A DNA stretch of 64,000 nucleotides from Enteroscipio rubneri (GCF_002899715.1 NZ_PPEK01000009.1:1-64000), one strand, 5' to 3'; shown: positions 54,290 through 64,000, counted from the stretch's first letter. Notes: generated by a model not told the origin, from the letters alone. Numbers and translations: made by a program.

Positions 54290-55384
54290 TTATTGGGACA
54301 CCCTCCATTTGTGGTAGCCTATCACGAACTCCTCCAGGTCGCCGTCGAGGACGGCGTCCACATTGCCCGTCTCCACGCCGCTGCGCACATCCTTTACCAA
54401 CTGGTAGGGATACAGCACGTAGTTGCGGATCTGGCTGCCGAACGTAGAGTCCATGCGCTCGCCGCGCAGCTGCGCGAGCTCCTCCGCCCGCTTCTGCTCC
54501 TCAAGCTCATAGAGCTTGGCTTTGAGCACGCGGAACGCCGCTTCCTTGTTCTGCAACTGGGACTTCTCGTTCTGGCACGTCACCACGATGTTCGTGGGGA
54601 TGTGCGTGAGGCGCACGGCCGAGTCGGTGGTGTTCACACACTGGCCGCCGGGGCCGCTCGAGCGGTACACGTCCACGCGCACGTCGGCGGGATTGAGGTC
54701 CACTTCGATGTCGTCGGGCAGAACCGGCAGCACCTCCACACCCGCGAACGTGGTGTGGCGGCGCTTCTTGTCGTCGGTGGGGCTGATGCGCACGAGGCGG
54801 TGCACGCCGTTCTCACTCTTCAGCATGCCGAAGGCGTTGCGGCCCTCGATCTGGATGGTGGCCTTGTCGAGGCCTATGCCCTCGCCGGGCACCACGTCGA
54901 GGATCTGAACCTTCCATCCCTTGTTCTCGGCGTAGCGCGTGTACATGCGGTAGAGCATCTCGGTCCAATCCTGGGCTTCCAGGCCGCCTGAGCCGGGGTT
55001 CACCGTAAGGATGGCGTCGCCCCCGTCGAAACGCTCCGAGAACCACGAGCTGATCTCAAGGGAGTCGAGCAGCCCGTCGAGATGTGCAAGCGCATTCGAC
55101 GCCTCTTCGGCGAAGGCCTCGTCCTCGTCCGCGAGCTCGAAGGCAGCGCGTGCGTCATCGAGGAGCGCCACGGCGTCCTCGTATTCGGCGATGGTCTCAC
55201 GCAGCACGCTTGCCTGCTTCGAAACGCTCTGCGCATGCGAAGCGTCGTCCCAGAACCCGGGAGCTGCAATCTCCTTATCGAGCGCGGCAAGCGCGGCTCT
55301 TTTATCTTCGATATGCAGAAAGACGCCGGCGTCGCTCACGCGCCGGGCCGCCGACTCCACATCCTTCTCGTCCCTGTCAGCCAT
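54290..55384 (-). CDS. prfB: Peptide chain release factor 2
   Basis: 364 residues with GGQ in [20 protein letters not shown]. Recognises UGA and UAA. It reads through in one frame from ATG 55384; the usual CTT TGA C frameshift site is absent at the equivalent point (the code there is GTC TTT CTG CAT). Seven bases after secA. Confidence 0.95.
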   Translation of the reverse strand: MADRDEKDVESAARRVSDAGVFLHIEDKRAALAALDKEIAAPGFWDDASHAQSVSKQASVLRETIAEYEDAVALLDDARAAFELADEDEAFAEEASNALAHLDGLLDSLEISSWFSERFDGGDAILTVNPGSGGLEAQDWTEMLYRMYTRYAENKGWKVQILDVVPGEGIGLDKATIQIEGRNAFGMLKSENGVHRLVRISPTDDKKRRHTTFAGVEVLPVLPDDIEVDLNPADVRVDVYRSSGPGGQCVNTTDSAVRLTHIPTNIVVTCQNEKSQLQNKEAAFRVLKAKLYELEEQKRAEELAQLRGERMDSTFGSQIRNYVLYPYQLVKDVRSGVETGNVDAVLDGDLEEFVIGYHKWRVSQ

Positions 55385-55391
55385 CGTCGAC

Positions 55392-58202
55392 CTACATATC
55401 TCTTCCGTGGCACTTCTTGAACTTCAGCCCGGAGCCACACGGGCACGGATCGTTGCGCCCCACGTTGGCGAACGGATCGTCCTTGTCTTTGACATAGGTC
55501 TGAGGCTTCGCGGGTGCCGGCTTCGGCGGCGTCTGGTCGGCGCCGGCATTCGAAGCCTGGGCAGGTGCCTGGGCGCGCGCAGCAGCGACTCCCGTTTGCT
55601 CGAGCGCCTGCTCGGGAGACGAATAGCTCACCTTGCCGTCGAGGGGGCTCTTCTCCTCGGCAAGCGCAGGCTGCTCCTGCTTGACGGCTACCTGCAGACG
55701 AAGCAGCGTGCGCAGATAGTCCTCGTACATGGAGGCCGTAAGGCTTTGGAAGGCGTTGTACGCCTCGTTCTTATACTCGACAAGCGGGTCGCGCTGCCCG
55801 AAGGCACGCAAACCGATGCCGGCTTTGAGGTAATCCATCTCGGAGAGGTGCGCCATCCAGCGCGTATCGATTATACGCAGCATCACCTGACTCTCGAGCA
55901 TTTTCACGATCGGCTCGCCCAGCTGCTCGGCTTTCTCGGAAAAGACGGTCTCCAGATGCTCGACGACCGCATCGGCCAAGAGCACCGGATCGTCCTCATG
56001 ATCGGCGGCTTCCGCAGAGAAGTCCGAGCGGCCCGTCATGTTTGCGACCCAGACGTCGACCGCCTTGAGATCCCAGTCGTCGCTCGGCGTCTTGTCGGGG
56101 CAGTTCTCCTCAACGACGGCCTCGACCGCGTCGCGGATGATCCCGGGGATGCGCTCGTCCATGTCCTTGCCGTCGAGAATGGCATTGCGCTCGTCGTAGA
56201 TGGCGACGCGCTGCAGGTTCATCACGTCATCGTACTCCAGCACATTCTTACGGGCTGCGAAGTGCATACTCTCGACCTGGCGCTGGGCGCCTTCAATGGC
56301 CTTGGATACCATGCCGGCCTGAATGGGCATGTCTTCGGGCATATCGGTCTTCTCCATCATGCGCGCGATGGAGTCCATGCGATTGCCGCCGAACAGGCGC
56401 ATGAGATCGTCCTCAAGAGACAGATAGAACTGGGTGGTGCCCGGATCGCCCTGGCGGCCGGCGCGTCCGCGCAGCTGGTTGTCGATACGGCGCGACTCGT
56501 GGCGTTCGGTGCCGATAACCGTGAGACCACCCGCGGCGATCACCCGGTCGTGCTCGTCGGCGCACGTGCGCTGCGCCTCGGCGAGCGCGGCGGCACGGTC
56601 GTCCACAGACGGAGCGCACGCTTCGCCTTCCTCGGTCTCCGCGTCCTCCTTGAGTTCGGGATCGAAGCCCTGGGCGCGCAGCACGTCGTCGGCCAGCACG
56701 TCGGGGTTGCCTCCCAAAAGGATGTCGGTACCGCGGCCGGCCATGTTCGTGGCGATGGTCACGGCCCCCACGCGTCCCGCCTGCGCGATGATGTGTGCTT
56801 CACGCTCGTGGTTTTTCGCGTTCAGGGTCTCGTGCTTGATACCGCGCTTGTCGAGCAGGCGCGAAAGCTTCTCGGAACTCTCGATGGAAACGGTGCCGAT
56901 GAGGCAGGGCTGGCCCTTCGCATTGCGTTCAGCCACATCGTCAGCCACGGCGTTGAACTTGGCTTCCACGGTGCGGTAGATGAGGTCGTCCTCGTCCCGA
57001 CGGGCTACAGGCCGGTTCGGCGGAATGGCCACGACCGGCAGTTTATAGATCTGGCGGAACTCGGCGTCTTCGGTCATGGCGGTGCCCGTCATACCCGAAA
57101 GCTTTTCGTAGAGACGGAAGTAGTTCTGCAGCGTGATGGTAGCAAGCGTTTGGTTTTCTTCGCGCACCAGCACCTTTTCTTTGGCTTCCACAGCCTGGTG
57201 TAAGCCCTCCGACCAGCGCCGGCCTTCCATGATGCGCCCGGTGAACTCATCGACGATCTTCACTTCGCCGTTCGTCACGACATAGTCCACGTCGCGATGG
57301 AACAGGAACTGCGCCTTCAGGGCCTGCTGGAGGTGGTTCGCCAACTGGCCCGACGGATCTGCGTAGATGTCGTCGATGCCGAGCATCGCCTCGATCTTCT
57401 CCAAGCCGCTTTCGGTGGCGTTGATGGTTTTCTTCGCCTCGTCCATCTCGAAATCCTCGTCGAGGCGCAGGCGGGGCATGACGCGAGCAAACTTGTTGTA
57501 CGTCTCGGCCGCCTGCGTGCCGGCGCCCGAGATGATAAGCGGGGTGCGCGCCTCGTCGATGAGGATGGAGTCCACCTCGTCGACGATGGCGAAATGGTGG
57601 CCGCGCTGCACGCGGGCCTCCGCGCGCGTAACCATGTTGTCGCGCAGGTAGTCGAAGCCGAATTCGCTATTCGTGCCGTACGTGACATCGGCGGCATAGG
57701 CCGGAATTTTCTTCTCGGACCGCATCCCGTTCTGGATGAGCCCCACCTCCATGCCAAGGAAGCGGTAGATCTGACCCATCCATTCGCTGTCGCGCTTGGC
57801 GAGATAGTCGTTCACGGTCACGATGTGCACGTTGCTGCCGGGAAGCGCGTTCAAGTAACCTGCCAGCGTCGACACGAGCGTCTTGCCCTCGCCGGTCTTC
57901 ATCTCGGCAATTTGCCCGTCATTCAAGGCCATGCCGCCGATGAGCTGCACGTCGAAGTGCCGCAAGCCCAGCGTGCGCACCGACGCCTCGCGCACGGCCG
58001 CGAACGCCTCGGGCAGCAGGGTATTCAGGTCCTCCCCCGCCTCTGCCCGCTCCCGCAGCGCCGAAGTGAGCGCACGCAGCTCGGCATCCGACTTCGCCTG
58101 CATGTCCGGTTCGAGTCCGTTGATCTTCTGCGCCGTGGCCTCGTAGTTTTTCAGTTGCTTGCCCTCGCCGAGCGTGAGCAACTTGGATAGGAATCCTGCC
58201 AT
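55392..58202 (-). CDS. secA: Preprotein translocase ATPase SecA
   Basis: 936 residues: MKTGEGKTLVS Walker A, VDEVDSILIDEARTPLIISG, helicase-like NBD2 (TNMAGRGTDILLGGNPD) and a C-terminal zinc motif DPCPCGSGLKFKKCHG. Drives Sec export. ATG 58202 gives MAGFLSKLLTLGEGK. Confidence 0.97.
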   Translation of the reverse strand: MAGFLSKLLTLGEGKQLKNYEATAQKINGLEPDMQAKSDAELRALTSALRERAEAGEDLNTLLPEAFAAVREASVRTLGLRHFDVQLIGGMALNDGQIAEMKTGEGKTLVSTLAGYLNALPGSNVHIVTVNDYLAKRDSEWMGQIYRFLGMEVGLIQNGMRSEKKIPAYAADVTYGTNSEFGFDYLRDNMVTRAEARVQRGHHFAIVDEVDSILIDEARTPLIISGAGTQAAETYNKFARVMPRLRLDEDFEMDEAKKTINATESGLEKIEAMLGIDDIYADPSGQLANHLQQALKAQFLFHRDVDYVVTNGEVKIVDEFTGRIMEGRRWSEGLHQAVEAKEKVLVREENQTLATITLQNYFRLYEKLSGMTGTAMTEDAEFRQIYKLPVVAIPPNRPVARRDEDDLIYRTVEAKFNAVADDVAERNAKGQPCLIGTVSIESSEKLSRLLDKRGIKHETLNAKNHEREAHIIAQAGRVGAVTIATNMAGRGTDILLGGNPDVLADDVLRAQGFDPELKEDAETEEGEACAPSVDDRAAALAEAQRTCADEHDRVIAAGGLTVIGTERHESRRIDNQLRGRAGRQGDPGTTQFYLSLEDDLMRLFGGNRMDSIARMMEKTDMPEDMPIQAGMVSKAIEGAQRQVESMHFAARKNVLEYDDVMNLQRVAIYDERNAILDGKDMDERIPGIIRDAVEAVVEENCPDKTPSDDWDLKAVDVWVANMTGRSDFSAEAADHEDDPVLLADAVVEHLETVFSEKAEQLGEPIVKMLESQVMLRIIDTRWMAHLSEMDYLKAGIGLRAFGQRDPLVEYKNEAYNAFQSLTASMYEDYLRTLLRLQVAVKQEQPALAEEKSPLDGKVSYSSPEQALEQTGVAAARAQAPAQASNAGADQTPPKPAPAKPQTYVKDKDDPFANVGRNDPCPCGSGLKFKKCHGRDM

Positions 58203-58551
58203 GTATGCGCCATCCTTTTTCGCGGGTCGCTGCACGTTCGCGACGTTCGCCCGCAGCGTACCCGCGTCGTTGAAACAGTTGAATACAGCACGTGTTACTC
58301 TAGCATATCGCACCTGGCCTCAGAGGAAATCCATAGGGCGCGCAAGGCGGCGCGAGACCCCTCGCGCACGTGTGCCAGAATGTCCGCCGATGCCGAAGAC
58401 GCGGGCGAGCCGTCCGGCGCTACCCTTCGGCTGCGTGCGGGCGGAGCGAAGCACCCGCCCGAGTTGTAGGCCCACGAGGACGGTCTTCGCTCCCCGCGGG
58501 CCCGGATTCCCTCTTCGCAGTCCCAGATTCTTCCGCCGCCCTGCCGCGCGC
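58203..58551. other. Gap upstream of secA
   Basis: About 350 bases, no gene. Hairpins GCGCGAG-ACCC-CTCGCGC (58350-58367) and CGGGCGG/CCGCCCG (58438-58461). They may end the upstream regulator transcript or sit in the secA leader; I cannot assign them. Confidence 0.4.
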
Positions 58552-61143
58552 CTAGCGGAGCACTTCTTCTGCCTCGATGACCTCACGATACAGGCTCATC
58601 GTCTCAAGGGAGGGATCTATTCCCAGCTCATCGGCTAAAAATCGGCGGCACGAAAAGTACGTCTCAAGCGCGGCGGTACGCTGCCCTGCAGCCACCTGAG
58701 CCCGCATGAGCGCAGTATAGGCGTCCTCGCGGGTCCGATCACGCTGGTGTGCGGCGCGCGCGAACCACAGCCCCTCCTGCACGTCCCCCGCCTCGACGAG
58801 TCGCGATGAAGCTGCCACCAACGCGTCGACCAGGCGGTTGCGATAGTCGACGCGCATGCTCGCAATAGCCGCGTTATCGGAATCGCTCGGCATAAGATCA
58901 TTGGAGAAGCGGTCGCTCACCTCCGAAAACAGATGCACCCAGCCACCGTGCCCCGGCCGCTCGAACAAAAGTTCGCGACACACCTCGTCGATGCGCATGA
59001 CATCGCTCGAAAGCAGGCGCGCATCGAGGCGCAGGCCCTGCTGCTGGCGGATGAGGTAGGGGCAGTCCCCCGAGGGCGTCGTCAGCGCGCGACGCAGCAT
59101 CGACCATATCCCGTAGAAGTTCTTCCGCGCCGATTCCAGGTCGCTTTCTGGCCAGATCAGGCTGACGAGCCGATCGCGGGAGAACTCGCGCCCGCGATTG
59201 AGTACGAGCAGCGCGAGTAGGGTCTTGACCTTCTGTCGTCGGAAGCGCGCCGGATCGACGGGAGCATCGCCGATGCGCACTTCGAAACACCCGAACAGGT
59301 TGACCGTCAGCGTCGGCGCTTTCGATGCGAGGCCGACCCTCAAGGGAAGCTCGGCCTCGGCGCCGAAAGCGCCGGGAAGAGCCGCGAGCGAACGGCGGCG
59401 TTCGGCCCGCTCGCTCTCGATGCGCTCGCATGCGGCGCGCTGGGCATATAGCGTCATCTCGATGCTGCGCACCGCCAACGCCGCGCGCGCGTCCAAAGCG
59501 GGCAGCGCAACCGCGCCCCGCTCGCATGCCCGCTCGAACGATATACCTGCGACCGCCTCGTACAGCCGCATTGGCCCGCGGACGGACGACACACGCGATC
59601 GGACGATGGCGGCGAGACGATCGAGCACCGTGGCGGGACACGCGGCGGAATCGCCTCGCAGGCCGTCGAGCGCCGCCCTGCGCAGCACCCAGGAGGAGGC
59701 ATGGCCAAGCGCACTACCTCGCGCGCCGCGGTCGTACCACGCCACCCATGCTTCGGCCCCCTCCGTGCAGGAACGGGACAGTGCGACGTGAATCGAGGCC
59801 GCCATGGCCCAGTCCTCGACAAGGGCGCCATCGACCCCGGCCCGACGCGGACCGCCCGAGGAGGCCGCAGCAACGCACGCGGCAACAATCGATTCTGCTC
59901 TGAGGCGCTCATCCTGCTGCGCGCATCGCGCGAGCACGAGCGCGCCGACTGCCCGCTCGCGCGGGGGCGCGGAAGCATCGCCCGCCACGCGCCGCGCGGC
60001 GGTGCAGGCGCTCGCGCGATCGTCCAACATCGCCCTTCTGACAGCTTCGTCGGCATCGAGGCGCACGCCCGCGCCGCCCGTCTCGCCCGCAAGCGAACGG
60101 TACACCTCGCACGCCGGAACGAGGCAGGCCGCATCGAACAGCTCGGATCCGCGGCAGGCTAACCATTTCGCACGCGACGACCTGGATGCCAGGAGGCGCA
60201 CCGTATCGCACGCGCGCTCGTGACGCACACGCGCCATAAGCGCATCGGCCAGCCGCGTCACGAGCGTATCCCGGTCGGGTAGCAACGACCGCTCGGCCAG
60301 CAGATCGAGGCGCGCCGCGAAGGCCGAGGCGATGTCCGCGACCATAAAAGGCGCCGCGCAGAACCGCTCGAGCTGACGATCGATGCCCAGATAGGGGTAC
60401 CGATCCGCCAGGAGCTCGGTCAGATCGGCGATGCGCGGGCTGAACGCCGCAAGATCGTCGAGCGGCCCTTCCTCGAGCACGAGCATGGCGAACAGGGGTA
60501 GCAGCATGTCGGCGGGCAGTTCCTCTCGCAGTGCCAGAGCAAGAAAGGGCGCCCCGTTCTGCGCGTCGCCCCAAACAAGCCCAGCCACGCGCTGCGCTGG
60601 GGGAAGCGCGCATGCAGGCGTCTCGGCGCGCTCGGCCGGCGTGCGGAACTCGTCGACCTCCGCATCGGTCAACAGCAAGTCCGATGCCGAAAGCTTGATG
60701 CGATCGCAGAGGCAGTCGAACGCGTCGCATGTAGGAACGCAGGTGGCGATAACCTCGCATCCCCGATCGAGCAAACGATCGATCTCCTGCGCGAGCAGCT
60801 CAACGCGCTCCGAATCGAGCGGGGGCACATCCTCCAACACCGTCAGAAAAGGCGCCTCGTCCGCCTCCATCAGAACGCAGGCGATGCGCTCGCCATCGAG
60901 ATCGCGCAGAAAGCAAGGGCTTTTCCCGTCGATCCAAAACACATGCTCGAATGAGAACACGGTGTCGGCATATTCCAAAGCGAGGTTCGTCTTTCCGAAG
61001 CCGTCAGGTGCGACCACGAACCGGGCGACACGCCTCTCACGCAGGAGTCGAGCTATGAGCTCGGGACGCGTAACATGGCGGTTGACATCGAGGTGCTGAG
61101 GACGACGACCGCGGCAGGCCGCCCTCGTGAGGAAATCGGACAT
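58552..61143 (-). CDS. Large MalT/SARP-like transcriptional regulator
   Basis: 863 residues. N-terminal STAND-type NTPase with degenerate P-loop APDGFGKTNLALEYA (about 45-60), a long helical repeat region, and a C-terminal OmpR-like DNA-binding domain (FGCFEVRIGDAPVDPARFRRQKVKTLLALL) with a BTAD domain, i.e. a SARP output where MalT would have LuxR. Target unknown. ATG 61143 has GGGAG upstream. Divergent from the P1 peptidase, a possible target by position. Confidence 0.82.
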   Translation of the reverse strand: MSDFLTRAACRGRRPQHLDVNRHVTRPELIARLLRERRVARFVVAPDGFGKTNLALEYADTVFSFEHVFWIDGKSPCFLRDLDGERIACVLMEADEAPFLTVLEDVPPLDSERVELLAQEIDRLLDRGCEVIATCVPTCDAFDCLCDRIKLSASDLLLTDAEVDEFRTPAERAETPACALPPAQRVAGLVWGDAQNGAPFLALALREELPADMLLPLFAMLVLEEGPLDDLAAFSPRIADLTELLADRYPYLGIDRQLERFCAAPFMVADIASAFAARLDLLAERSLLPDRDTLVTRLADALMARVRHERACDTVRLLASRSSRAKWLACRGSELFDAACLVPACEVYRSLAGETGGAGVRLDADEAVRRAMLDDRASACTAARRVAGDASAPPRERAVGALVLARCAQQDERLRAESIVAACVAAASSGGPRRAGVDGALVEDWAMAASIHVALSRSCTEGAEAWVAWYDRGARGSALGHASSWVLRRAALDGLRGDSAACPATVLDRLAAIVRSRVSSVRGPMRLYEAVAGISFERACERGAVALPALDARAALAVRSIEMTLYAQRAACERIESERAERRRSLAALPGAFGAEAELPLRVGLASKAPTLTVNLFGCFEVRIGDAPVDPARFRRQKVKTLLALLVLNRGREFSRDRLVSLIWPESDLESARKNFYGIWSMLRRALTTPSGDCPYLIRQQQGLRLDARLLSSDVMRIDEVCRELLFERPGHGGWVHLFSEVSDRFSNDLMPSDSDNAAIASMRVDYRNRLVDALVAASSRLVEAGDVQEGLWFARAAHQRDRTREDAYTALMRAQVAAGQRTAALETYFSCRRFLADELGIDPSLETMSLYREVIEAEEVLR

Positions 61144-61297
61144 ACGTATCACTCCCGATGGCACGGGAAATGCAACGATCCGAAAGGGCATTTAGGATAC
61201 CATGCGTCATCATTCGCCCGCAAGCCGACATCGGTTCGCCCTTCGCGGGGACCGACGGTGTACAATAGCGAAATCGCCCGAACCCGAGGAGGATCCT

Positions 61298-62299
61298 ATG
61301 TTGCAAACGGCTTCGATCGCCGATCTGCCCGCTTTCCTTACCGCCCATGCCGACGACCCGCGAACGGGGACCGGCTGCACCGTGCTCGTCGCTCCCGCCG
61401 GAGCCGTCTGCGGGGTTGACGTGCGTGGAGGAGGACCCGCCACACGCGAGACCGACTTGCTCAAGCCCGAGAACATGATCGAGGCAGTGCACGCCGTCGT
61501 GCTTTCGGGCGGCAGCGCGTTCGGCTTGGCGTCGTCGACGGGCGTCATGGAGGAACTCGCCGAGCGCGGCATCGGCTTTCCCGTGGAAAGCGCGCTTGTG
61601 CCCATCGTCGTGAGCGCCTGCCTGTTCGATTTGCTCGTTGGCGAGAACGCCCATCCGGACGCAGCCATGGGCCGCGCCGCTGCAAAAGCGGCGCTCGATC
61701 GGGACTGCCAGTCGCTCGCAGAGGGAAACGTCGGCGCCGGATGCGGCGCAACGGTAGGCAAGATCCTCGGTGGCGAACACGCAATGAAGTCGGGGCTGGG
61801 CATGTACGGACTACGGCTCGGAGAGCTTGTGACCGTGGCCGTCGTCGCCGTGAATGCCCTCGGCAACGTCCGCGATGCGGACGGCGCATGGATCGCCGGC
61901 TGCCGAGATGAAGAAGGGGGCATCATGGATCCCTTAGCGGCACTCGCAGCCTCGCAGGTCGCCGCAGACGATGCCGACGCTCCTTCCAAAGAGAGCGGCC
62001 CCTGCGCGAACACGACCATCGGCGTTGTGCTCACGAATGCCCGCCTCACGAAGGCGCAGGCGACGAAAGTATCCTCCACGGTTCACGACGCCTATGCCCG
62101 GGCCATCAAGCCCGTGCACACATCCAACGACGGCGATACCGTGTTCACGTTCGCCTCGTGCGAGACGGACGCCCCGGTCGACGTCGTGGCCGTTCTGGCA
62201 ACCGAGGCCATGCAGGGGGCTATCGAGCGGGCCGTCCTGCAGGCCGAAGGAGCCTTCGGCCTGCCTGCAGCGCGTGATCTTCGCGCATCAGCGCAGTAG
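61298..62299 (+). CDS. P1 family peptidase (DmpA-like)
   Basis: 333 residues, Ntn-hydrolase of the L-aminopeptidase/beta-aminopeptidase family: VLSGGSAFGLASSTGVM, EGNVGAGCGATVGK and CANTTIGVVLTNARLTKAQA, where cleavage before the Thr would expose the nucleophile. GAGGAGG upstream of ATG 61298. Confidence 0.88.
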   Translation: MLQTASIADLPAFLTAHADDPRTGTGCTVLVAPAGAVCGVDVRGGGPATRETDLLKPENMIEAVHAVVLSGGSAFGLASSTGVMEELAERGIGFPVESALVPIVVSACLFDLLVGENAHPDAAMGRAAAKAALDRDCQSLAEGNVGAGCGATVGKILGGEHAMKSGLGMYGLRLGELVTVAVVAVNALGNVRDADGAWIAGCRDEEGGIMDPLAALAASQVAADDADAPSKESGPCANTTIGVVLTNARLTKAQATKVSSTVHDAYARAIKPVHTSNDGDTVFTFASCETDAPVDVVAVLATEAMQGAIERAVLQAEGAFGLPAARDLRASAQ

Positions 62300-62307
62300 G
62301 AGGAGTT

Positions 62308-63597
62308 ATGCGGTTCGCGAAACCGGCAAACCGGATCCTGTTCGCTTCGTCCGTCATCGTGACGGGCGCTGTCGCAGGGGCGTTCGTCTGGCTGCTGCTG
62401 TTCGTCATGAACCTGGGCATCTCATTCGTCTGGAACATCCTGCCCGAGCACTTCGGGCCCTTCTTCCCGCTTCTAGCCTGTTCGATCGGTGGCCTGGTCA
62501 TCGGGTTGTTCGCTAAGCGCTTCGGCTCGTATCCCGAAGATCTCGACGAGGTCATGGCCAAGGTGAAGCGCGACGGCCGCTACGACTACGACAAGTTGGG
62601 CGTGATGTCCGCAGCCGCCTTGCTCCCGCTCTTCTTCGGAGGGCCCATCGGTCCAGAGGCGGGGCTCACGGGCGCCGTCGCCGGCATCTGCACCTGGGTC
62701 GGCGATCGCATGAAGCGCTTCGGCAGCGAATTCCGGCAGCTCACGTCTGTGGGCACGATGGCAGCGCTCTCGGCCATATTCACTGCGCCGCTATTCGGAT
62801 TCGTGGCGCCTCTGTACGGCAGCGTGGACGAGAACGTGGACGACCGAACCATCCGCATACCGAAGACTTGGAAGATCGTCGTGTATCTGTGCGCCATCGC
62901 CGGCGCACTGGCTGCGTTCGCCGGACTGGGCGCGCTGTTCGGCGGGGGCATGTCGCTGCCGCGCTTCACCGACATCCACGTGGGAACGGTCGAGCTGCTG
63001 TGGCTAGTCCCGCTCGCGCTCGTCGGCGCAGCGGGCGGCTGGTTGTTCTGCATGGGCGACGGCCTGTTTGGCAGGCTTTCCGACAAGATGGGCGATCGGC
63101 CCGTCCTGAAGGCCGTCATAGCCGGCACCGTACTCGGCGTAGCGGGCATCGTGCTACCCTTCGCGATGTTCGCAGGCGAGACACAAGCCGAGGAGCTCGG
63201 CCGAATGTGGACGTCGATGGGCGCGCTCGCGCTCCTGGCCACCGGTTTCGTCAAGGTGCTGCTCACGCCTTTCTGCATCCGCTTCGGATGGCGCGGCGGG
63301 CATTTCTTCCCCGTGATCTTCGCGGGGGTATCCATAGGCTACGGCATGGCGACGCTCACAGGAGCCGACCCGGTGTTCTGCCTCTGCGCTTGCACGGCCG
63401 CGCTCGTCGGCGGAGTCATGCGCCAGCCCCTCATGGCCGTACTGCTGCTGTTCCTCTGCTTCCCCGTCAAAGGCGTCATCGTCATGCTGGCTGCGGCGGC
63501 ACTCGGTGCCATCGTTCCGCTTCCGACGGCGTTCCGCAAGAAGCCGAGAGAGCAGGAGGACCCGCAGTCCGAAGACGTCCCGGCGGAAAGCCGATAA
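62308..63597 (+). CDS. ClC-family chloride channel/transporter
   Basis: 429 residues, about ten membrane helices. GGPIGPEAGLTGAV corresponds to the GxEGP loop and GGHFFPVIFAG to GxFxP; the classic GSGIP selectivity motif is not evident, so ion specificity is uncertain. AGGAGG upstream of the ATG, 8 bases after the peptidase, so one operon. Confidence 0.85.
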   Translation: MRFAKPANRILFASSVIVTGAVAGAFVWLLLFVMNLGISFVWNILPEHFGPFFPLLACSIGGLVIGLFAKRFGSYPEDLDEVMAKVKRDGRYDYDKLGVMSAAALLPLFFGGPIGPEAGLTGAVAGICTWVGDRMKRFGSEFRQLTSVGTMAALSAIFTAPLFGFVAPLYGSVDENVDDRTIRIPKTWKIVVYLCAIAGALAAFAGLGALFGGGMSLPRFTDIHVGTVELLWLVPLALVGAAGGWLFCMGDGLFGRLSDKMGDRPVLKAVIAGTVLGVAGIVLPFAMFAGETQAEELGRMWTSMGALALLATGFVKVLLTPFCIRFGWRGGHFFPVIFAGVSIGYGMATLTGADPVFCLCACTAALVGGVMRQPLMAVLLLFLCFPVKGVIVMLAAAALGAIVPLPTAFRKKPREQEDPQSEDVPAESR

Positions 63598-63703
63598 CCC
63601 GGCTCGCACAGAAGGGACTTCTCGCGATCCCATGAGCGAGCGACGGTCGGCCAAAGCCCCACGCTCTTTCAGGATCCCAAGAAAGCCCGGTCAACCCGGC
63701 GAG

Positions 63704-63769
63704 CGGAGAGGAGGCTCTTTGCACGATCCTGGAAGCGAACCGACAGTCGCGAGAACCGCCTCCTCTCCG
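63704..63769. terminator. Long-loop hairpin between the ClC and rsfS genes
   Basis: A 12-bp stem CGGAGAGGAGGC/GCCTCCTCTCCG around a 42-base loop between converging genes. It may act as a terminator; its loop size resembles the fab hairpins. Confidence 0.4.
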
Positions 63770-63793
63770 GCCCGCCGCAGGTAGATTCCGAGC

Positions 63794-64000
63794 TTATCGC
63801 TTCAACAACTTGGAGATGCGATCGGAGTACTCAAGCCCGGTCAGGCCCGCCTCGGCCGCAAGGTCGACGACCGGCGCGTCGTTCCAAAGGGCCTCAAGAC
63901 GGTAGTACTCGCGCGTCTCGGGCTGAAACACGTGCACGACAAAGCTCCCGTAGTCGAGCAGCGACCAGGTGCCATCCTGCGTCCCCTCTCGATGGAGCGG
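63794..64000 (-). CDS. rsfS: Ribosome silencing factor RsfS, C-terminal part
   Basis: 68 residues before the right edge: TWSLLDYGSFVVHVFQPETR, EYYRLEALWNDAPVVDLA. RsfS binds L14 of the large subunit and blocks subunit joining in starvation. The start lies outside the window. Confidence 0.9.
   Translation of the reverse strand, partial: PLHREGTQDGTWSLLDYGSFVVHVFQPETREYYRLEALWNDAPVVDLAAEAGLTGLEYSDRISKLLKR

Noticed and set aside
55011-57203. 730-codon plus-strand frame opposite prfB and secA
   Set aside because: Antisense to two essential, well-recognised genes; its composition is the shadow of their codon use.
58350-58461. CRISPR or riboswitch in the secA leader
   Set aside because: Only short G+C-rich hairpins; no repeat spacing and no recognised riboswitch core.

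Overview
The window is about 60% G+C bacterial chromosome. Gene content points to an anaerobic or fermentative actinobacterium, most likely class Coriobacteriia, family Eggerthellaceae (inference, not tested by search): a complete arginine deiminase operon with a YfcC-type exchanger, a one-piece tmRNA beside smpB, a type II fatty-acid cluster using FabK with a FabT-like MarR regulator, a fused AccD-AccA, split transketolase and a type I-C CRISPR-Cas locus.

Layout. 1-6.6 kb: end of a sensor kinase, DegV, a DUF1836 protein, a Na+/H+ antiporter, argS and a GNAT protein. 6.7-12 kb (minus strand): arcA-argF-arcC-yfcC. 12.5-16.6 kb: tRNA-Arg(TCT), a glutaredoxin, tRNA-Gly(TCC), a three-domain LigD and tRNA-Pro(TGG). 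16.7-24.6 kb: rdgB, murI, ybaK, an L,D-transpeptidase, ssrA, a very acidic protein, smpB and an M42 peptidase. 24.8-29.2 kb: an OtsA-OtsB fusion, a GIY-YIG protein, a hypothetical protein and a DUF523-GNAT fusion. 29.4-37.4 kb: the type I-C locus, minus strand, in the order cas3-cas5c-cas8c-cas7-cas4-cas1-cas2, then a two-repeat array. 38.6-47.1 kb: fabT-(tandem parS)-acpP-fabK-fabD-fabG-fabF-fabZ-accDA, minus strand. 47.2-58.2 kb: rnr, a CtpA-like protein, ftsX, ftsE, the two transketolase halves, prfB and secA. 58.5-64 kb: a large MalT/SARP-like regulator, a P1 peptidase, a ClC protein and the end of rsfS.

The most interesting region is the CRISPR locus with the 0.55 kb upstream of cas3. 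The interference genes look intact, but cas1 is out of frame near 30200 and the array holds only two diverged repeats and one spacer, so adaptation is probably dead. Upstream of cas3 is a lone, shortened CRISPR-repeat-like sequence (37808-37833) directly behind a -10 element. The sequence that would follow it as a guide matches two sites, each carrying the type I-C PAM TTC: 11/11 bases at its own promoter, and 9/10 (mismatch at position 6) at the -35 of a second promoter. That second promoter drives a 32-codon ORF with a perfect ribosome-binding site and then cas3. This is the architecture expected of a CRISPR-derived regulatory RNA, either a CreTA-like toxin-antitoxin guard or a CreR-like cas autorepressor. 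It would explain why Cascade is kept after adaptation was lost.

The fatty-acid cluster carries a FabT-type palindrome in front of acpP, two 16-bp parS sites in the same intergenic gap, and two copies of an unusual hairpin whose 41-nt loop is conserved while its 20-24 bp stems differ in sequence but stay paired. Coordinates and motif matches were read by eye. Family names rest on remembered motifs, not on database searches.
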